A stretch of 64,000 bases of DNA from NCBI GenBank assembly GCA_003049465.1, contig PYSS01000064.1, positions 62,001-126,000 of the forward strand. The letters run 5' to 3'. The position numbers and the translations under genes are program-made. The notes under the pieces are model-generated. The model saw only the letters and a program-made list of their open reading frames with translations. It was not told the origin of the DNA and did no database searches. Each line of letters opens with the position of its first letter. Within the stretch, counting starts at the first letter, position 1. Of this stretch, positions 1 to 11,685 are shown in pieces. The DNA comes from Magnaporthiopsis rhizophila. Lineage: Eukaryota; Ascomycota; Sordariomycetes; Magnaporthales; Magnaporthaceae.

Positions 1-1340
1 CCAGCAGGATACTTTTACCCCGCAATTATAAAGGTTAAAGGCCGAATAATTAAAGCCAAACTAATATAAAGAATTATATAATTATAGGGTAATACGTTAC
101 ATTATAAAAGTATTAAAAATATTGCTTAATATTTTCGATATTTAGAAAAACGAATATATTATTAATATTACTAAATACTGTATAAAAGTTAAGCAAGTAT
201 AAAAAGGAAGGATTTTTTACTGTATTAAATAATTTTTAATTAAAGCTTTGGTATTAATTAACCTAAATTAGTTTTAAGGTACCCCTTTGGGTAAGCAATA
301 ATGGACAACTGTTCTACCAGACCCCAAACCTCGTTACAAGGCAACCTTGCAATCCAATATTGCTTAACACCGCCTTTAGGTGCCCTACCCTAGGAGCAGA
401 AGGCCTGTGATTGTAACAGTATCGGGTTGTTAAGCGGGCGGTATAAATAGGTGCGTTATTATGCATAAAAAGGGTATTAAAATTAAGTAAAATAGGTAGG
501 TATTTTTCGAGTATTTTCACGTATCGTCGCGCGGTAACGCCTTTTTGTTATGCCTTTGGGTTTCCGTTTAAAAGCACAAGGTTGGATTTTAGTCCGTACC
601 GGATAACCGCCCAAAATATTTTTTTAACCCCGGAAGGTATAATATATAGCTGGATGTATTTTTTATTTGTTAGCCGGTTTTTTGTTATGCTTATTAATAA
701 AATTATTCCCAATTCAGGGGTAAGGGGTATTTTTATTTGCCAAACGCTATACCCACCACTTTCGCCCGCTTTTTCCACGTTCGATAATGCTTTCGTTTAT
801 GAAAAAAACTTGTTTCTAATAAGGGAGTAACTTTTTGCGCATCTCCCGAGCCCAATTATATTATTGTGCGGCCGCTGTTTCGCTCAAAAAAGGCCTTGTT
901 ATAAAAAGGTGGTGTTTTATGCCCTATTTAATCATGTACCTCATTATAATAATCGCAGAAACAAAAGGATAGCAATCCCGGCGGATCTGTGCAATCTGAG
1001 CGAAAGGGTTAACGGTAACGAGCCTTAATATCCGCCGTTTATCCCTATCAGAAAGGGCGGAGGGTCGTCCTCGGCCGGGCCTTAATATCCCCCAATCTTG
1101 GAGGTCGAACCTCCGAACAACGCCATAAACATGGGCTGGATTAACGCCCTCTGCAGCCGCAATCTCTTTAGCTTTTTGGCCCAATTGATATCGGGCCCAA
1201 ATACGGTTTTTCCGGCGAGGCGTAAAATGTATTCCTTTTGGTTTGTGAACAGTTGCGCGACGTTGTCTGGCTATTTTTGTTAGGGGGGTTGTCGGATCCG
1301 TGGTGGTGAAAGAAATTAAATTGCGGGGGCGGGGCACGGA
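1..1340 (-). pseudogene. Transposase pseudogene (Tc1/mariner, DDE superfamily)
   Basis: The N-terminal segment (1337 down to 924) is open and shows a helix-turn-helix region with AKEIAAAEGVNPAHVYGVV followed by GRGRPSALSDRDKRRIL, typical of Tc1-like DNA-binding domains. Below 924 the frame is broken by TAG/TAA. The first catalytic block reads FINES near 795-797, where Tc1-like enzymes have a D-E-S; the second reads NNAPIYTARLT near 440-460, where D-N-A-P is expected. Both catalytic aspartates are therefore asparagine. A degenerate match to the Y-x-P-D-L-N-P block lies near 270-300. The gene cannot encode an active enzyme. No ATG start is evident; the open frame begins upstream of 1337. Confidence 0.75.
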
Positions 1341-1440
1341 TTTGCGTTTTTTTTGTGGGTTTACTATAAATTAACATACCTCTGTTTTTTCGTGCCCGTA
1401 ACGATCGTTGCGGTTTGTTTAGCCACCGTCCCCACGCCAA
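1..1440 (-). mobile_element. Tc1/mariner-type DNA transposon relic, RIP-like decay
   Basis: Translated fragments on the minus strand follow the order of a Tc1/IS630-type transposase, from a helix-turn-helix N-terminus near 1337 down to a C-terminal end near 1. The left two thirds are strongly A/T-dominated and full of TAA/TAG stops, while the part from about 960 to 1340 keeps normal composition and an open frame. The element continues past the left edge. I could not identify terminal inverted repeats or a target-site duplication, so the right border near 1440 is only where the next gene's GC-rich leader begins. Confidence 0.75.
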
Positions 1441-1560
1441 CCAAACTCCCTCGCGCTCGCCTGGCGCTCAGGCTTCTGTACGGTTCTCTCTCTCAGCTTG
1501 CCAGTGCTCAGTAGCACTTCCGCGCGTAGTTCTCGCATCCTGCAGCACCCTCACGGCATA

Positions 1561-3852
1561 ATGGGAGATGATTCGAAGGTCCTCACCGTTCGGCTGGCCA
1601 GCAAGTTCTCCGGGACGACCTCGGATTTCATCCAAGATGACAAGCATCGAGACCTCCTAGACATCATTGACAAGCTGCGACTGTGTGGAGTCAGCAACTA
1701 TATCGAGCTTCCACAGATCATCGTCTGCGGCAGCCAGTCTTCGGGCAAAAGCTCGACCCTGGAGTCCATCTCCGGAGTGCCTTTCCCGACCGCCGAGGGG
1801 CTCTGCACTCGCTTCGCCACTGAGCTGATCCTGCGTCGCTGCGCTGACGATGAGTCGCCCCAGGTCAGCGTGCAGATTATTCCTGCCAAGTCCCGAACTG
1901 AGGACGAGAGGGAGACACTCGCTACTTTTGGCCTCAAGTCTAGCCACTTTGGCGATGTCGGAGATATCATCGAGGGCGCCAAAGTTGCCATGGGGCTCAC
2001 GGGTGCAGAGGGTGCGAAGAAATTCTGCGACGACGTGCTTCGCATCGAGTGCTCCTCGCCTTTACCAGCCCAACCTCACCATCGTCGACCTGCCCGGCTT
2101 GTTCGGCGCAGCAGACAAGAACCAGTCCGACGAAGATGCGGCCATGGTCCAAGAGCTGGTGACCTCGTACATGCGCCAGCACCGCAGCATCATTCTGGCC
2201 GTCGTCAGCGCCGACGTCCCCTTCACCAACCAACCCGTCACCAAATTTGCCAGAGAGATCGACCCCAAAGGCATCCGGACGCTTGGCCTCATCACCAAGC
2301 CCGACCGGCTGGATGTGGGATCGGAGAGCGAGCGGTACTACCTTGATCTTGCCCAGAACCGCAACGTCAAGCTCAAGCTCGGCTGGCATGTGCTGCGCAA
2401 CAGGGGCTATGATACTCGCAAGGAAACGTCTGAAGAGCGCGACGCGCGCGAGCAGGCATTCTTTGCCGACTCTGCTTAGCGGGATTTGGAATCCTCGTAG
2501 CTGGGAGTCTAGGCGCTGAGGGAGCGCCTCCGCGAGGTGCTCTGGCACTAGATTCAAGTCGAGATGCCGCGCGTGAAGTTAGACGTCGGTGCTGGGATTG
2601 CTGACTGCAGATCAAAGCTACTCCAGCTCGGAAATGCCCGGGACACGCAAAAGGAGAGGAGGGACTATCTCATGCGAATCAGCACACAGCTTCACAAGGT
2701 CATCAAGGAAGCAATCGACGGCGTCTACGCCGACCGCTTCTTCGAGTCTCTGCCCGGGCAGACTGACGCATTCGATAGACGGCTGAGGGCGCATGTGCAG
2801 CTTATCCTTGACCGGTACGCCGCCGAGATGAATCGGAACGGCCATCGGCTCGAGGTCGTCGAGGACGGCAAGGAGCCCACTCGTGCTTCCTCCTTCATCA
2901 TGAGAGCCACGTATATAGACACGACAGTGCGCACGGCCATGGCCGAGTGCCGTGGTCGAGAGCTTCCCGGAAACTACAACCCTATGGTTGTCGGGGATCT
3001 GTTCAGCAGGCAGTGCAAGCCCTGGGAGGGAATCACGCAGCAGCTCGTCGAGGAGATCCACGGGGCCGCACTCGCGACTTTCAACACGGCGCTCTCGGAA
3101 ATTTGCGACCAGAAAACCAAAGACCTGCTGATGAGGCATCTTGTTCAGCAGGCTCTGCACTCATTGCGTAGCGAGCTGAAGCAGAAAGTCGCCGACTTCC
3201 TCGAACCGCATCTTTCCGTTCATCCGATCACGTACAACGACGACCTTGTCTTCGACGTGCGTGACATGCAGGCCCAGCGCTACATGCCCCACTTCAATCG
3301 ACTGGTAAAATCGTCGTGTTTGGACCTCGACATCGCCCAGCCGAAGGGTGGCGAAGTGAAAATGTCCCAGATAGTCCGCGCTCTAGAACATATCAGGAAA
3401 TTTACGGAGCCCGACATCGAGGGGTATTCGGCTTCTCTGGCAGCAGACACTGCCGCGGCATACTACGCCGTAGCTCTGAAGAAGTTCATCGACGACATCA
3501 GCGTCAATGCCGTCGAGACTTCGCTGGTACAAAAGCTCCCCGACGTGTAAGCACCCAACCACATACCCGGACCAACACTTGAACGATCCCCCCCCCTAGC
3601 GTGTTATGGCACCAGCTAATCAGCATCTCACTGAACCCTCATAGATTCTCCCCGCAAGTCCTCTGGCAGCTCTGCTACGACGACCCTGACCGCATCGACA
3701 TCCTCGGAGCCGAGAGCGAGAAGACGGTCAGAGAGCGGGCTGAGTTGACCGAGATGCTCCGGGTGCTGGAGGAAGGCCTTCGGGAGCTGGACGCTTTCAC
3801 GGCCCGCTCTAGTGGTTGGCGTTCGCAGGCCAGAGATTACAGCCGACACTAG
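1561..3852 (+). pseudogene. Dynamin-family large GTPase, disrupted
   Basis: An Mx/dynamin-like GTPase: ATG at 1561, G1 loop GSQSSGKS near 1730, G3 DLPG near 2090, G4 TKPD at 2294-2305, then the middle/stalk region and a GED-like C-terminus (3645-3852). An intron fits 3547-3644 (GTAAGC donor, GCTAATC branch, ATAG acceptor) and joins the halves in frame. Two kinds of damage are visible. Between about 2052 and 2070 the frame shifts by one base (ECSSP in one frame, LYQPNLTIVDLPG in the next). In the second frame TAG stops occur at 2477-2479, 2498-2500, 2510-2512 and 2549-2551, after which the same frame is open to the intron. TAG from CAG or TGG is what CpA-to-TpA transitions produce. Fungal dynamin-like proteins remodel membranes; this copy is predicted to be non-functional unless the defects are assembly errors. 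Confidence 0.8.
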
Positions 3853-5894
3853 GCAGCATCACTTCCAGTCGGAAACCCTTGGCGCGGCCAACTTCTCACA
3901 TCGGCCGATCACCGTCCTTGTTTGGAAGATCGCCCGCTGCGGCTTTGTTGTTCAATCATAGTAAGACGCCCCGCTTGACAAGGAGCAACAGCCATAAAAA
4001 AAACCTCGTGATTGTTCTGTACCAACGCAGACGAGATATAGTTTAGGCAGAAGCGTCTTTTTTTTTCGCCCTCCGACACGTTAATCTAACCAACTTCGGA
4101 GAGCATCGAAGCCCAAAGGTACTAGAGGAGTATCTGACGGTGCCCTAGATGGCCACCATGTCGCGAGACTCCGCACCTGCCACAGCCGTTTCCCACGACG
4201 ACCGCGGGACTGATGCATTCCAGCCGCCAGCGTCGTCGCCCCCGTGGTGGGTTCGGGGTTTTCGACTGGTCATGGGACGCCGAGACGAGACGTCGGCCAG
4301 GCCCTGGCAAGCCGATAGAAGGTCGTGATGCTATCCAGAAATGGGGATACGAAGCGCATTGATGCCGCCCCCGTAGATGAAGGCTCCACTTGTCTACAGA
4401 GACCATAACCATTTCCGCCTTCCGCGAGGGCCACGGCTGACATGGCCGAATCCCAGTGACTGCCAGGGCTTGGTTCACCGACGTTTGCTCCGTCGACTAC
4501 CGGCCACCCATACCTCCGTGTCTGGGCTAGATCGCACCTCGCCAAGCGATCCGACCAGCCGGGTCTTCTATCCCCTGCATGGGCGTTTGAGCACAGGGGG
4601 TGGGTGATAGGTTCTGCTGCCATCATCTTTGGATATATGCCACAACCCAAAACTGACAACGTAAGCTTAGAGATAGCCAGGATACTCCGCTAGCTGTAGC
4701 AGCGGCCGAGAGTACGATGAGGGATTGGGGGGACGAGGGAGTGCAGTGGTTGCCATTGGCGAGGCGGTACAGAGACGCTTGAACGGGTTCCCCGCGACGG
4801 TGCCATGGGAATATATTACCATTTCCCCTATGCATGCTTGTTTTGGCCCGCATGTTCGGTCTGACTGACATGCATCAAGGACGCCGGATTCCCTTAGGTA
4901 GACGCTGGTCTCTCGCTCTTGGCCAGCAAAGCCAGCAAATGGGGCCTCGAGACCAACCGGCAGAACGAACGCAGGCACCATTTGATCCCCAAGTACAACA
5001 TCAAACAAGTGCTTGTCCGCCAACACCAATGATACGGATGTCGCTATCATGGCATTTATAGTGATGCTGGCTCGGGTTTCCGACTCCCCTTCCCGGCGTT
5101 ACCTAAGACAATTGCTGGTCATCTTCGGGCACCCCGACGTGTCATGAAATCAAATCTCGGTAGAAATGGTCGTTATTTCCCCTGTAACCCTTGCAGTGGC
5201 TAATAAGAGAGGCCTCAATTGCAAACCATGCTGTTGAAGCACAACTCCAGGGGCCGCACAACTCCCATCACCATCTGCTCTTTCCACTTGCTGAGGTCTA
5301 TGTAGTTACTATTCAGACACCAAGCCGAGGCGTCCGTGTAGGAACAGATGACGTTGCCATCCAATTCGAGACAGGGGATCCGCCCGCGCTCGCCTTCCAC
5401 GCATCTGAAAGAAGCCACAGCATTCCTCTTGTTCGTGCATCCGCTATACTCCCCGCCTGTGTCTCCTCGCTCCAGCTCTGACTCTCGAGCCGTTCCCAAG
5501 CTACCATCCCGAGAAGGAGAATACCGAGGTGCTCCAGGGCGGCGTTCAGCGAGCCTGAACTCGCCCCAGACCTCCTGGTCGAGACCACGGTCAGGGCGCG
5601 CTCCACAGCGGTCTTCATCGCGCCGAAATCCTGCAGGATGTGTGGCTCGTCCAGCGCGCGGCCACGCCTTATTCCGCTTCTTGGCAAAGATGATGCTCTT
5701 TTTTTGGTGATGGAGCCCCGGAGCCAAGGCGACCCGATGACTTGGACGAAGGAAGAAGCCAGTGTTAGAGAATGTTTCTTTGCGCGCTACCACCTTCGGC
5801 GACAGTAGATAGATACGGGTAGACACCTAGGTAGGTACATGTCATGCCCACCTGACGGAATCTCTCCACACCGAGACCCTCCTCCCGGCCAATA
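3853..5894. other. 2-kb stretch without a confident gene
   Basis: Between the dynamin pseudogene and the stop codon of the SET-domain gene. It holds several short minus-strand frames that I do not recognise (about 4122-4659, 4667-5050, 5215-5826), none with clear splice-joined continuity. A short TACC/GGTA motif lies at 5825-5838. It may be decayed coding sequence: frames change repeatedly without usable splice sites. Confidence 0.5.
5313..5687 (-). other. Possible exon or gene remnant, unrecognised
   Basis: This minus-strand frame has coding-like codon use (G/C third positions) over roughly 5640-5510, with the helical segment FGAMKTAVERALTVV and then SLNAALEHLGILLLG. The overlapping frame just downstream (about 5395-5215) has similar codon use and ends NSNYIDLSKWKEQ...NSMVCN before a TGA. 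A good acceptor (CTTCTTTCAG, near 5410) lies between the two, but I found no donor that joins them in phase. The first part faintly resembles the C-terminal helical region of AflR-type zinc-cluster regulators; this is a guess. It could equally be chance open sequence. Confidence 0.2.
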
Positions 5895-6421
5895 TCAACC
5901 CCCCTCGCGAATAGTCCTGATGAAATCCTCAGCCGTCTCCATCTCCCCGTTCATGATGCAGTGCGCAGTCCTGATGTGGCCGTCGACGACGGGGCAGAGC
6001 TCCGGGGCCAGCTCGCTAAAGACCTGGTGGAGCAGCATGAATGCGTACGGCATGTTTGGCTCGGCTCTCCCCCACGTCTTGACCTCGAAGAGCGCGCGGC
6101 GGCGCGGGCTGGAGCTGGTGGTGCTGGTGGTGGGGGACGGCGGGCGGGCGTTGATGACGAAGCCGAGGCACGTGAGGCCCTTGACGAGGTAGCGGAGCGC
6201 GTCGACGGGCTTACCGACGTAACAGAGGGCCCTACCGGCGGCGACGTACGGCTTCCACAGGTCCTCGCGGAGGGAGATTGGCGTGGTGGGCCGGAACTCC
6301 TCGAGCCGCGTCAGGAGCTTGACCGTTTCGGCCACGCCCGCCTCGGACAGGCCCGGCGAGTTGAGGCGCTTGGCCAGGCGCTCGCGCAACGACCGCAGCG
6401 TCGCCCCCTTGGAGCCCGTCA

Positions 6422-6459
<38 letters not shown>

Positions 6460-8378
6460 TTCTTGTCGACGCACATGGCGCAGCCGCACTCGAACCCCCA
6501 GTGGCGGAGCTTGGCCTGCGTCTCGGCGTAGGTGTCGGTGGGATCGGTGGTGGAGCTGTAGCGGAAGACGAGCTCGGTGCCCGGCTGGAGGTCCCGCGAC
6601 GCGCGGATGATCTGAACGTCCCCGATGTAGGAGCGGCTGCAGCTCTCGATGCAGGAGTGGTTGATGTACGAGGCGTGGATCCAGAAGCCGCACGTGAGGC
6701 GGTCCGAAGATTTTTTGTGATCGCCGGCTCGGCTCTTGCTGATCCACTGCTTATGGTAGTCCCAGGACGTCCGCTGGCAGCCGAAGGAGTTGAGAGCAAC
6801 GATTTTGGCCGCCAGGAACCTAGCGGTTGTTAGTGTACGGGAGAACAGGCGCCGACAGAGCGACTGGGAGGTTCATCTCTCGACTCACGTGTCCACCACC
6901 GGCTTCCCGTCCGCCTCTGCTCCCGGTCCCGCGACCGGCTGATAGTCGCCCTTGTAGAGATCCTCAAAGGCCTTGGAGCTCTGAGGGTTTTTGTACAGCC
7001 GCTGCACTATCTGCGGGATCAGCTGCGCCTGGCCGCCGACCGTGACGCGACGGGAGTTGAGGTCTATCAGTACCGTCATCTGCGAGCGGCCATCAACCTT
7101 GCCCTCCTCGTCGCCGACGAAGCCGTATCCGAACGCCTTCTCGCAGACCAGAAGCTGGCCGGCTTTGACTTTTTCTGTCGTGAACAAGCCCCGGCCGCGG
7201 CCTGGGGAGTCTCGAATCTCGACCGGTCCCACAAAGGTTGCACAGTCGATGATGGGCGGAGTCGCTTTGGCCTGCTTGAGCATCTGCGAAAAGTCAAAGT
7301 CGCCCGTCTTTTGCTCTCGCAGCCGCCTCTGGGTCCGCTCGATCTCGGATTTGACGGCCTCATTCACGGGGAACGCGCTTGCCAGCTCCTGGAACTTGGC
7401 CAGGCACTCGCTGAACCGCGCGAGCTCGTAGAGGGCCCGGGCCTCCCGGAAGAGACCCTTCTCTGAAGGACTCCCGATCTGATTGGCGGCGACGGCATCC
7501 GCAAGAGCATGCTCGAAGCGTCCGAGCTTGAGGTTGGCATGAGAGCGGTTGAGCAACGCAAAGTTCTTTTGACCAGCGGTCTTCGCAGCCTGGAGAGCAG
7601 ACGAATACCTTTGGGACACGGGTGAAAAGAACAGAAGTCAACATGTGCTTCCCCAAGTCCGCCACCTCTGTGGATAGTAGGTATTTATGGGCCTGGCTTA
7701 CAGGCGCTCCGCCTCGGCAAAGCAGCACCTCTTCACGGCGTCGTTGCCCCGGGTGCGCAGCACTTGACTGTCAGTAACGGAACGAGAAGCTCTCCACTCG
7801 GACGGCACCCGGGGGTCGGTCTCGTCAAGCCACACAATGTCGCTGACGTGGTCGACCCTCAGGTTGTAATTGTTGCCTGCGGCACTGCCTTTGAAGAAGG
7901 GCTCCTTGATGAGGGCCACCCGGTGCATGCGCACGGTCTCGGCGGCAGGGACCTCGGACTCGGGCGGCTGGTTGTAGAGCTGGAGCATGGAGCCACTGCC
8001 CTCCTCGTCCTCCACGATGGCCATGATGGCATTCATGCGGTCGGGCGGCGTGAGGACGCGAACTAGGGCCCGCCGGCCGCGGTGCTGAGTTTCGAGTCGC
8101 ATCTCGGAGATCATGATGGGCTCCAGCTCGTCGGCCGGGAGGACGCAGGGAGGATAGGGAGGCGGCATGCAGGTGGTGGCTAGCATGTACTTGTCACCTG
8201 CGGCTACTTTGGCGGCTCTTGCGTGCGTTGCCATGTTGAACTGGACCACCTGGAACAGGACAGGCAGGCGGGCTGGCGGTATCCGCCCCTTTTGAGCTCG
8301 CGCTCGCTTTGCGGTATCCTCGAACTGACGCATGACGGCCCGCCAATGCTCGTCGCCTGAGGCATCGGGGACGTCCAT
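5895..8378 (-). CDS. TPR and SET domain protein (SMYD-like lysine methyltransferase family)
   Basis: Three exons (8378-7702, 7608-6889, 6819-5895; introns 92-93 and 69 nt with GTAAGC and GTGAGT donors) encode 773 residues. Order: a fungal-specific N-terminal region (about 1-215), TPR-like helices from about 218 (RGNDAVKRCCFAEAERLY onward), and a split SET domain starting with GRGRGLFTTEKVKAGQ. The SET active-site motif NHSC is at residues 519-522, and a post-SET-like cysteine cluster ECGCAMC at 576-582. A run of 12 serines follows (about 586-597). A helical C-terminal region ends the protein. SET proteins of this kind transfer methyl groups from S-adenosylmethionine to lysines; the substrate here is unknown. 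I see no MYND zinc finger, unlike animal SMYD proteins. The ATG at 8378 is the first in the frame. Confidence 0.85.
6423..6458. repeat. (CGA)12 trinucleotide run inside the SET gene
   Basis: Twelve perfect CGA units on the plus strand, read as TCG (Ser) on the coding minus strand. The run directly follows the post-SET cysteines and is in frame, so length changes would only alter the serine tract. Confidence 0.95.
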
Positions 8379-9017
8379 GGTTGCTGTAGGGGAGTAGTTG
8401 CCGGCACCTAGGCTCCTAGCTTTCAGTGAGTTGACAGCGATTTAGGGCCAGGCAGGGCGATGAGCAGGGAAATGGGTAGGTAGCTAGAAAGAACGGATTC
8501 TTGGAATGGGTTCTCGACAGCAGTCTACAGACTGTAGGGGAGCAGAATTAAAACGACAAAGGAAAACGAAGCCTCTGAGGTGTGGAGAAGGCAAGATCAA
8601 AGAGAGGGGGGAGACGAGAAAGCGGCGTGACTGATGTTATTCCCGTAAAATTTGATCCTGGGGTTTGCCCTCGCGCTTCTGGTGTCGACGGGCAAGCCAA
8701 GCGTCAAACGAGAAATGGTGGTGGTTGATGTGATTGGCCGGCCACGAGCAAACGGGAAGATGGCCTCTTGGTGACACGGCATGACGGCCCAGGGCCCAGG
8801 GCAAACATTTGGTGCTGCCATGGCCAACGTGATTCCGAAACATCTCGTCTTTTATCTACCGACCTATCCCTTACCCGGTCCGGGCTGCATGCAATGCAGG
8901 AGGCCCGCCAGCTTTTTGATTCGTCATTACACGCCTATGCAAAAACAGCTGCCAAGCACCCATACACATTCTCTTCTGCGATGTACATGGAACGGACACC
9001 CCAAAGGAAACCTAGAC
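8379..9017. other. Promoter of the SET gene and 3' flank of the GH3 gene
   Basis: Both flanking genes are on the minus strand, so this interval holds the upstream region of the SET-domain gene and the 3' flank of the beta-glucosidase. A GGGTAGGTAGCTAG motif occurs at 8474-8487. I see no further gene. Confidence 0.6.
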
Positions 9018-11685
9018 CTAGACTCCGCTCCACCAAAAGGTCTCGGGAATCGTAAAGGAGCCCCTGAGCGTCTTGCCCTCGACGGCGACGCTGCTGTCGC
9101 TGACGATGACCTCGTAGTCGCCCTTCTCGGCGCACCACTTGCCGCGGTCCTCGTCCCAGTAGCTGGCCGCGTACCTGGCGTCCAGCCCGACCGTCACGCG
9201 CCTGGTCTCGCCCGGTGCCAGGTCGACCTTGGCGAAACCCTTGAGCTCCTTGAGCGGGCGGTTCACCTTGGCCGCCTGCTTGGGCGCGACGTAGACCTGC
9301 ACGACCTCGGCGCCGCGGACGCCGCCCGTGTTGGTCACGTTGGCCTGGACGGTGACGCGGTGGCCGTCGGTGGCGGCGCACACATCTAGCCCGCTGAGCG
9401 TGAAGGTGGTGTAGCTCAGGCCGTGGCCGAAGGGGAAGAGGACGTCGCGGTCGGCGAACTCGTAGTAGCGGTAGCCGACGTAGACGTCCTCGCCGTACAG
9501 CACGCGGGCGCCCTCGGAGCGGTAGTTGAGGAAGGCCGGGTTGTCGCGGCAGCGTACGGGGAAGGACAGGGGCAGCTTGCCGCTGGGGTTTGCGTCGCCG
9601 AAGAGCACGTCGGCGATGACGTTGCCCGTCTCGTTGCCGCCGTACCAGGCCTGCACGACCGAGGCCACGTCGTTGATCCACGGCATGTGCACGGGCGTCC
9701 CGGACTGCATCACCACCACGGTACGCGGGTTGGCGGCCGCCACGGCCGAGATGAGCTGGTCCATGGGCGGCGGCAGGTCCATCCCCGGACGGTCCATGCC
9801 CTCCGTCTCCCAGTCGGCGTTGAGGCCCGCGCAGACGATGACCTGGTCCGCGTTCTTGGCCAGCTCCGCCGCCCGCCGGATCTCCTCGGCCGCGTCGATG
9901 ACCCTGCAGCCACCCACGCGCATGCCGCCGTGCCCGATGATGACGCTGCCGGTCGAAAGCTTGGAGGTAGGGCCGCTGCCGAACACGACTTTGATGTGGT
10001 ACTTCTGGCCCTTGCAAAACTTGTACCTGCCCTTCTCCTCCTCCGTGCCAGATCCGAAGAATGCGTTGCCCGGACGCTGGTGAGTGGTGTTGTCGACGAC
10101 GACTTGATTTTTGGTTGCCAAAGATCAGCGAAAAAAGACACGATAATGGAGGGGCTTCCCGGCTCAATAAAGGAATGGAAAACTCACGCTCGCCGTTGAT
10201 GTACAGGTTGCCGGTGCCCTGCACGACAAGGCCAAACTCCCACTCCTCATCTACTTCGGCGATCATAAAGCCGTCAAAGTCGGCGTACCACACGTTCGAG
10301 TGCAGCTTCTTGTTGTAGTAATCGACAAAGAGGAAATCGGTCTTGACAAAGGTGTACTCGTCCGTCATCTCGCGGTGCGACGCCGTGGGCGGCTCGTTGT
10401 AGACGCGCATCGTCATGCCGGGCTCGCCCTTGTCCGTGACGGTGGACAAGCCCAGCACCGGCAGCATCTTGTGCGAGTACGACCCGATGGCGTACCCGGG
10501 CGCGCTCTCGAGCTTCTCCGTGATGCCGTCGAAGGGAGTGACGGCGTAGAAGGCCGCAAGCGAGGCCGAGCCGCCGCCGTGGTACGTGGCGACTTTTGCG
10601 TTGGGCCCGATGACCACCGTCTTCTTGTTCTTCTTCAGGGGCAGGACGTCGTTGTCGTTCTTGAGCAGCACCAGCGACTCGTTGCCGATGCGGCGCAGGA
10701 ACGCGGCCGTCTCGGGCGTGTCGAGGTCCGTGGTCTCGGGCCCGTTCTCCTCCACGCCGGCGGCGGCGCACTTGTTGACAAGCTTGAGCATGGCGCGCAC
10801 GCGCTCGTCCAGGATGTGCCCGCGGACCTTGTCGGTGATGACGTTGAACTTGAGCAGATCGCCGCGGAACTTTGGCGGACCCGGCATCTCGAGATCGAGA
10901 CCGGCGAGGGTGGCATCGGTCGTGCTGTAGGTGCCGAACCAGTCACTCATGACGAGGCCGTCCCAGCCCCACTCGCCGCGCAGCATCTTCTCGAGCAGCT
11001 CGTTGTTCTCGCTGCAGTAGGTGCCGTTGACCCCGTTGTAGCCCGTCATGATGGCGGCCGGGTACCCGTCGCGTATGGCCAGCTGGAAGGCGAGCGCGTA
11101 GATCTCGCGCAGTGCCCGGCCCGTCAAGATGCTCTGGCAGGCGTTGCGGCGGTGCTCCTGGTCGTTGCACACAAAGTGCTTGACCGTGGCCTGGACACCC
11201 GTGCTCTGGATGCCGCGGATCAGCGCCGCGGCGCCGAGGCCGGCCACGACCGGGTCCTCGCTGAGCGACTCAAAACCGCGTCCGCCCAGGGGCGAGCGCT
11301 GGATGTTGATGGTCGGCCCCAGGATGACGTGCGCGCTCTTGGTCTTGGCGTCGGCGCCCATGTTCTTGCCGGCCTCTTCCAGCAGCGGCAGGTTGAAGGT
11401 TGCGCCCATGGCGGTGCCGCATGGGAAACAGGCCGCCTTGACGCCGTTGAAGAACTTGGTGCCGCGCACGCCATTTGGCCCGTCACTTAGACGCAGCGAC
11501 GGAACGCCTAGTCTGTGGACTGGCCTGGTGTGCCAGAAATCGATACCTTATGGTGCCGCTGTCAGCACATGCTCCTCCAGCGTGACTAGAATAGGCGTCA
11601 AGGGCCACCACCTACCCGAAAGCAGCTCAACCTTCTCGTCGAGCGTGAGCTTCTTCAACACATCCTCCACGTCTATCTGAGCCAT
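9018..11685 (-). CDS. GH3 beta-glucosidase with PA14 insert, probably intracellular
   Basis: Three exons (11685-11616, 11546-10188, 10102-9018; introns 69 and 85 nt) give 837 residues. The protein starts MAQIDVEDVLKKLTLDEKVELLS with no hydrophobic signal peptide, so a cytosolic enzyme is likely. The GH3 N-terminal TIM barrel contains LRLSDGPNGVRG and KHFVCNDQEHRR. The predicted nucleophile is Asp225 in VMSDWFGTYS. The alpha/beta sandwich domain begins near LVLLKNDNDVLPLKK and is interrupted by a PA14 domain (roughly residues 390-530, including GNLYINGELVV). A fibronectin III-like domain ends the protein (FGHGLSYTTF onward). Enzymes of this type remove terminal beta-D-glucose from cello-oligosaccharides or glucosides. 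Exon 1 is only 70 nt. Length and order fit fungal family members of the PA14 type. Confidence 0.93.

Noticed and set aside
10300..11490. 396-codon plus-strand frame opposite the GH3 gene
   Set aside because: Antisense shadow of the GH3 exon 2 with no recognisable domain.
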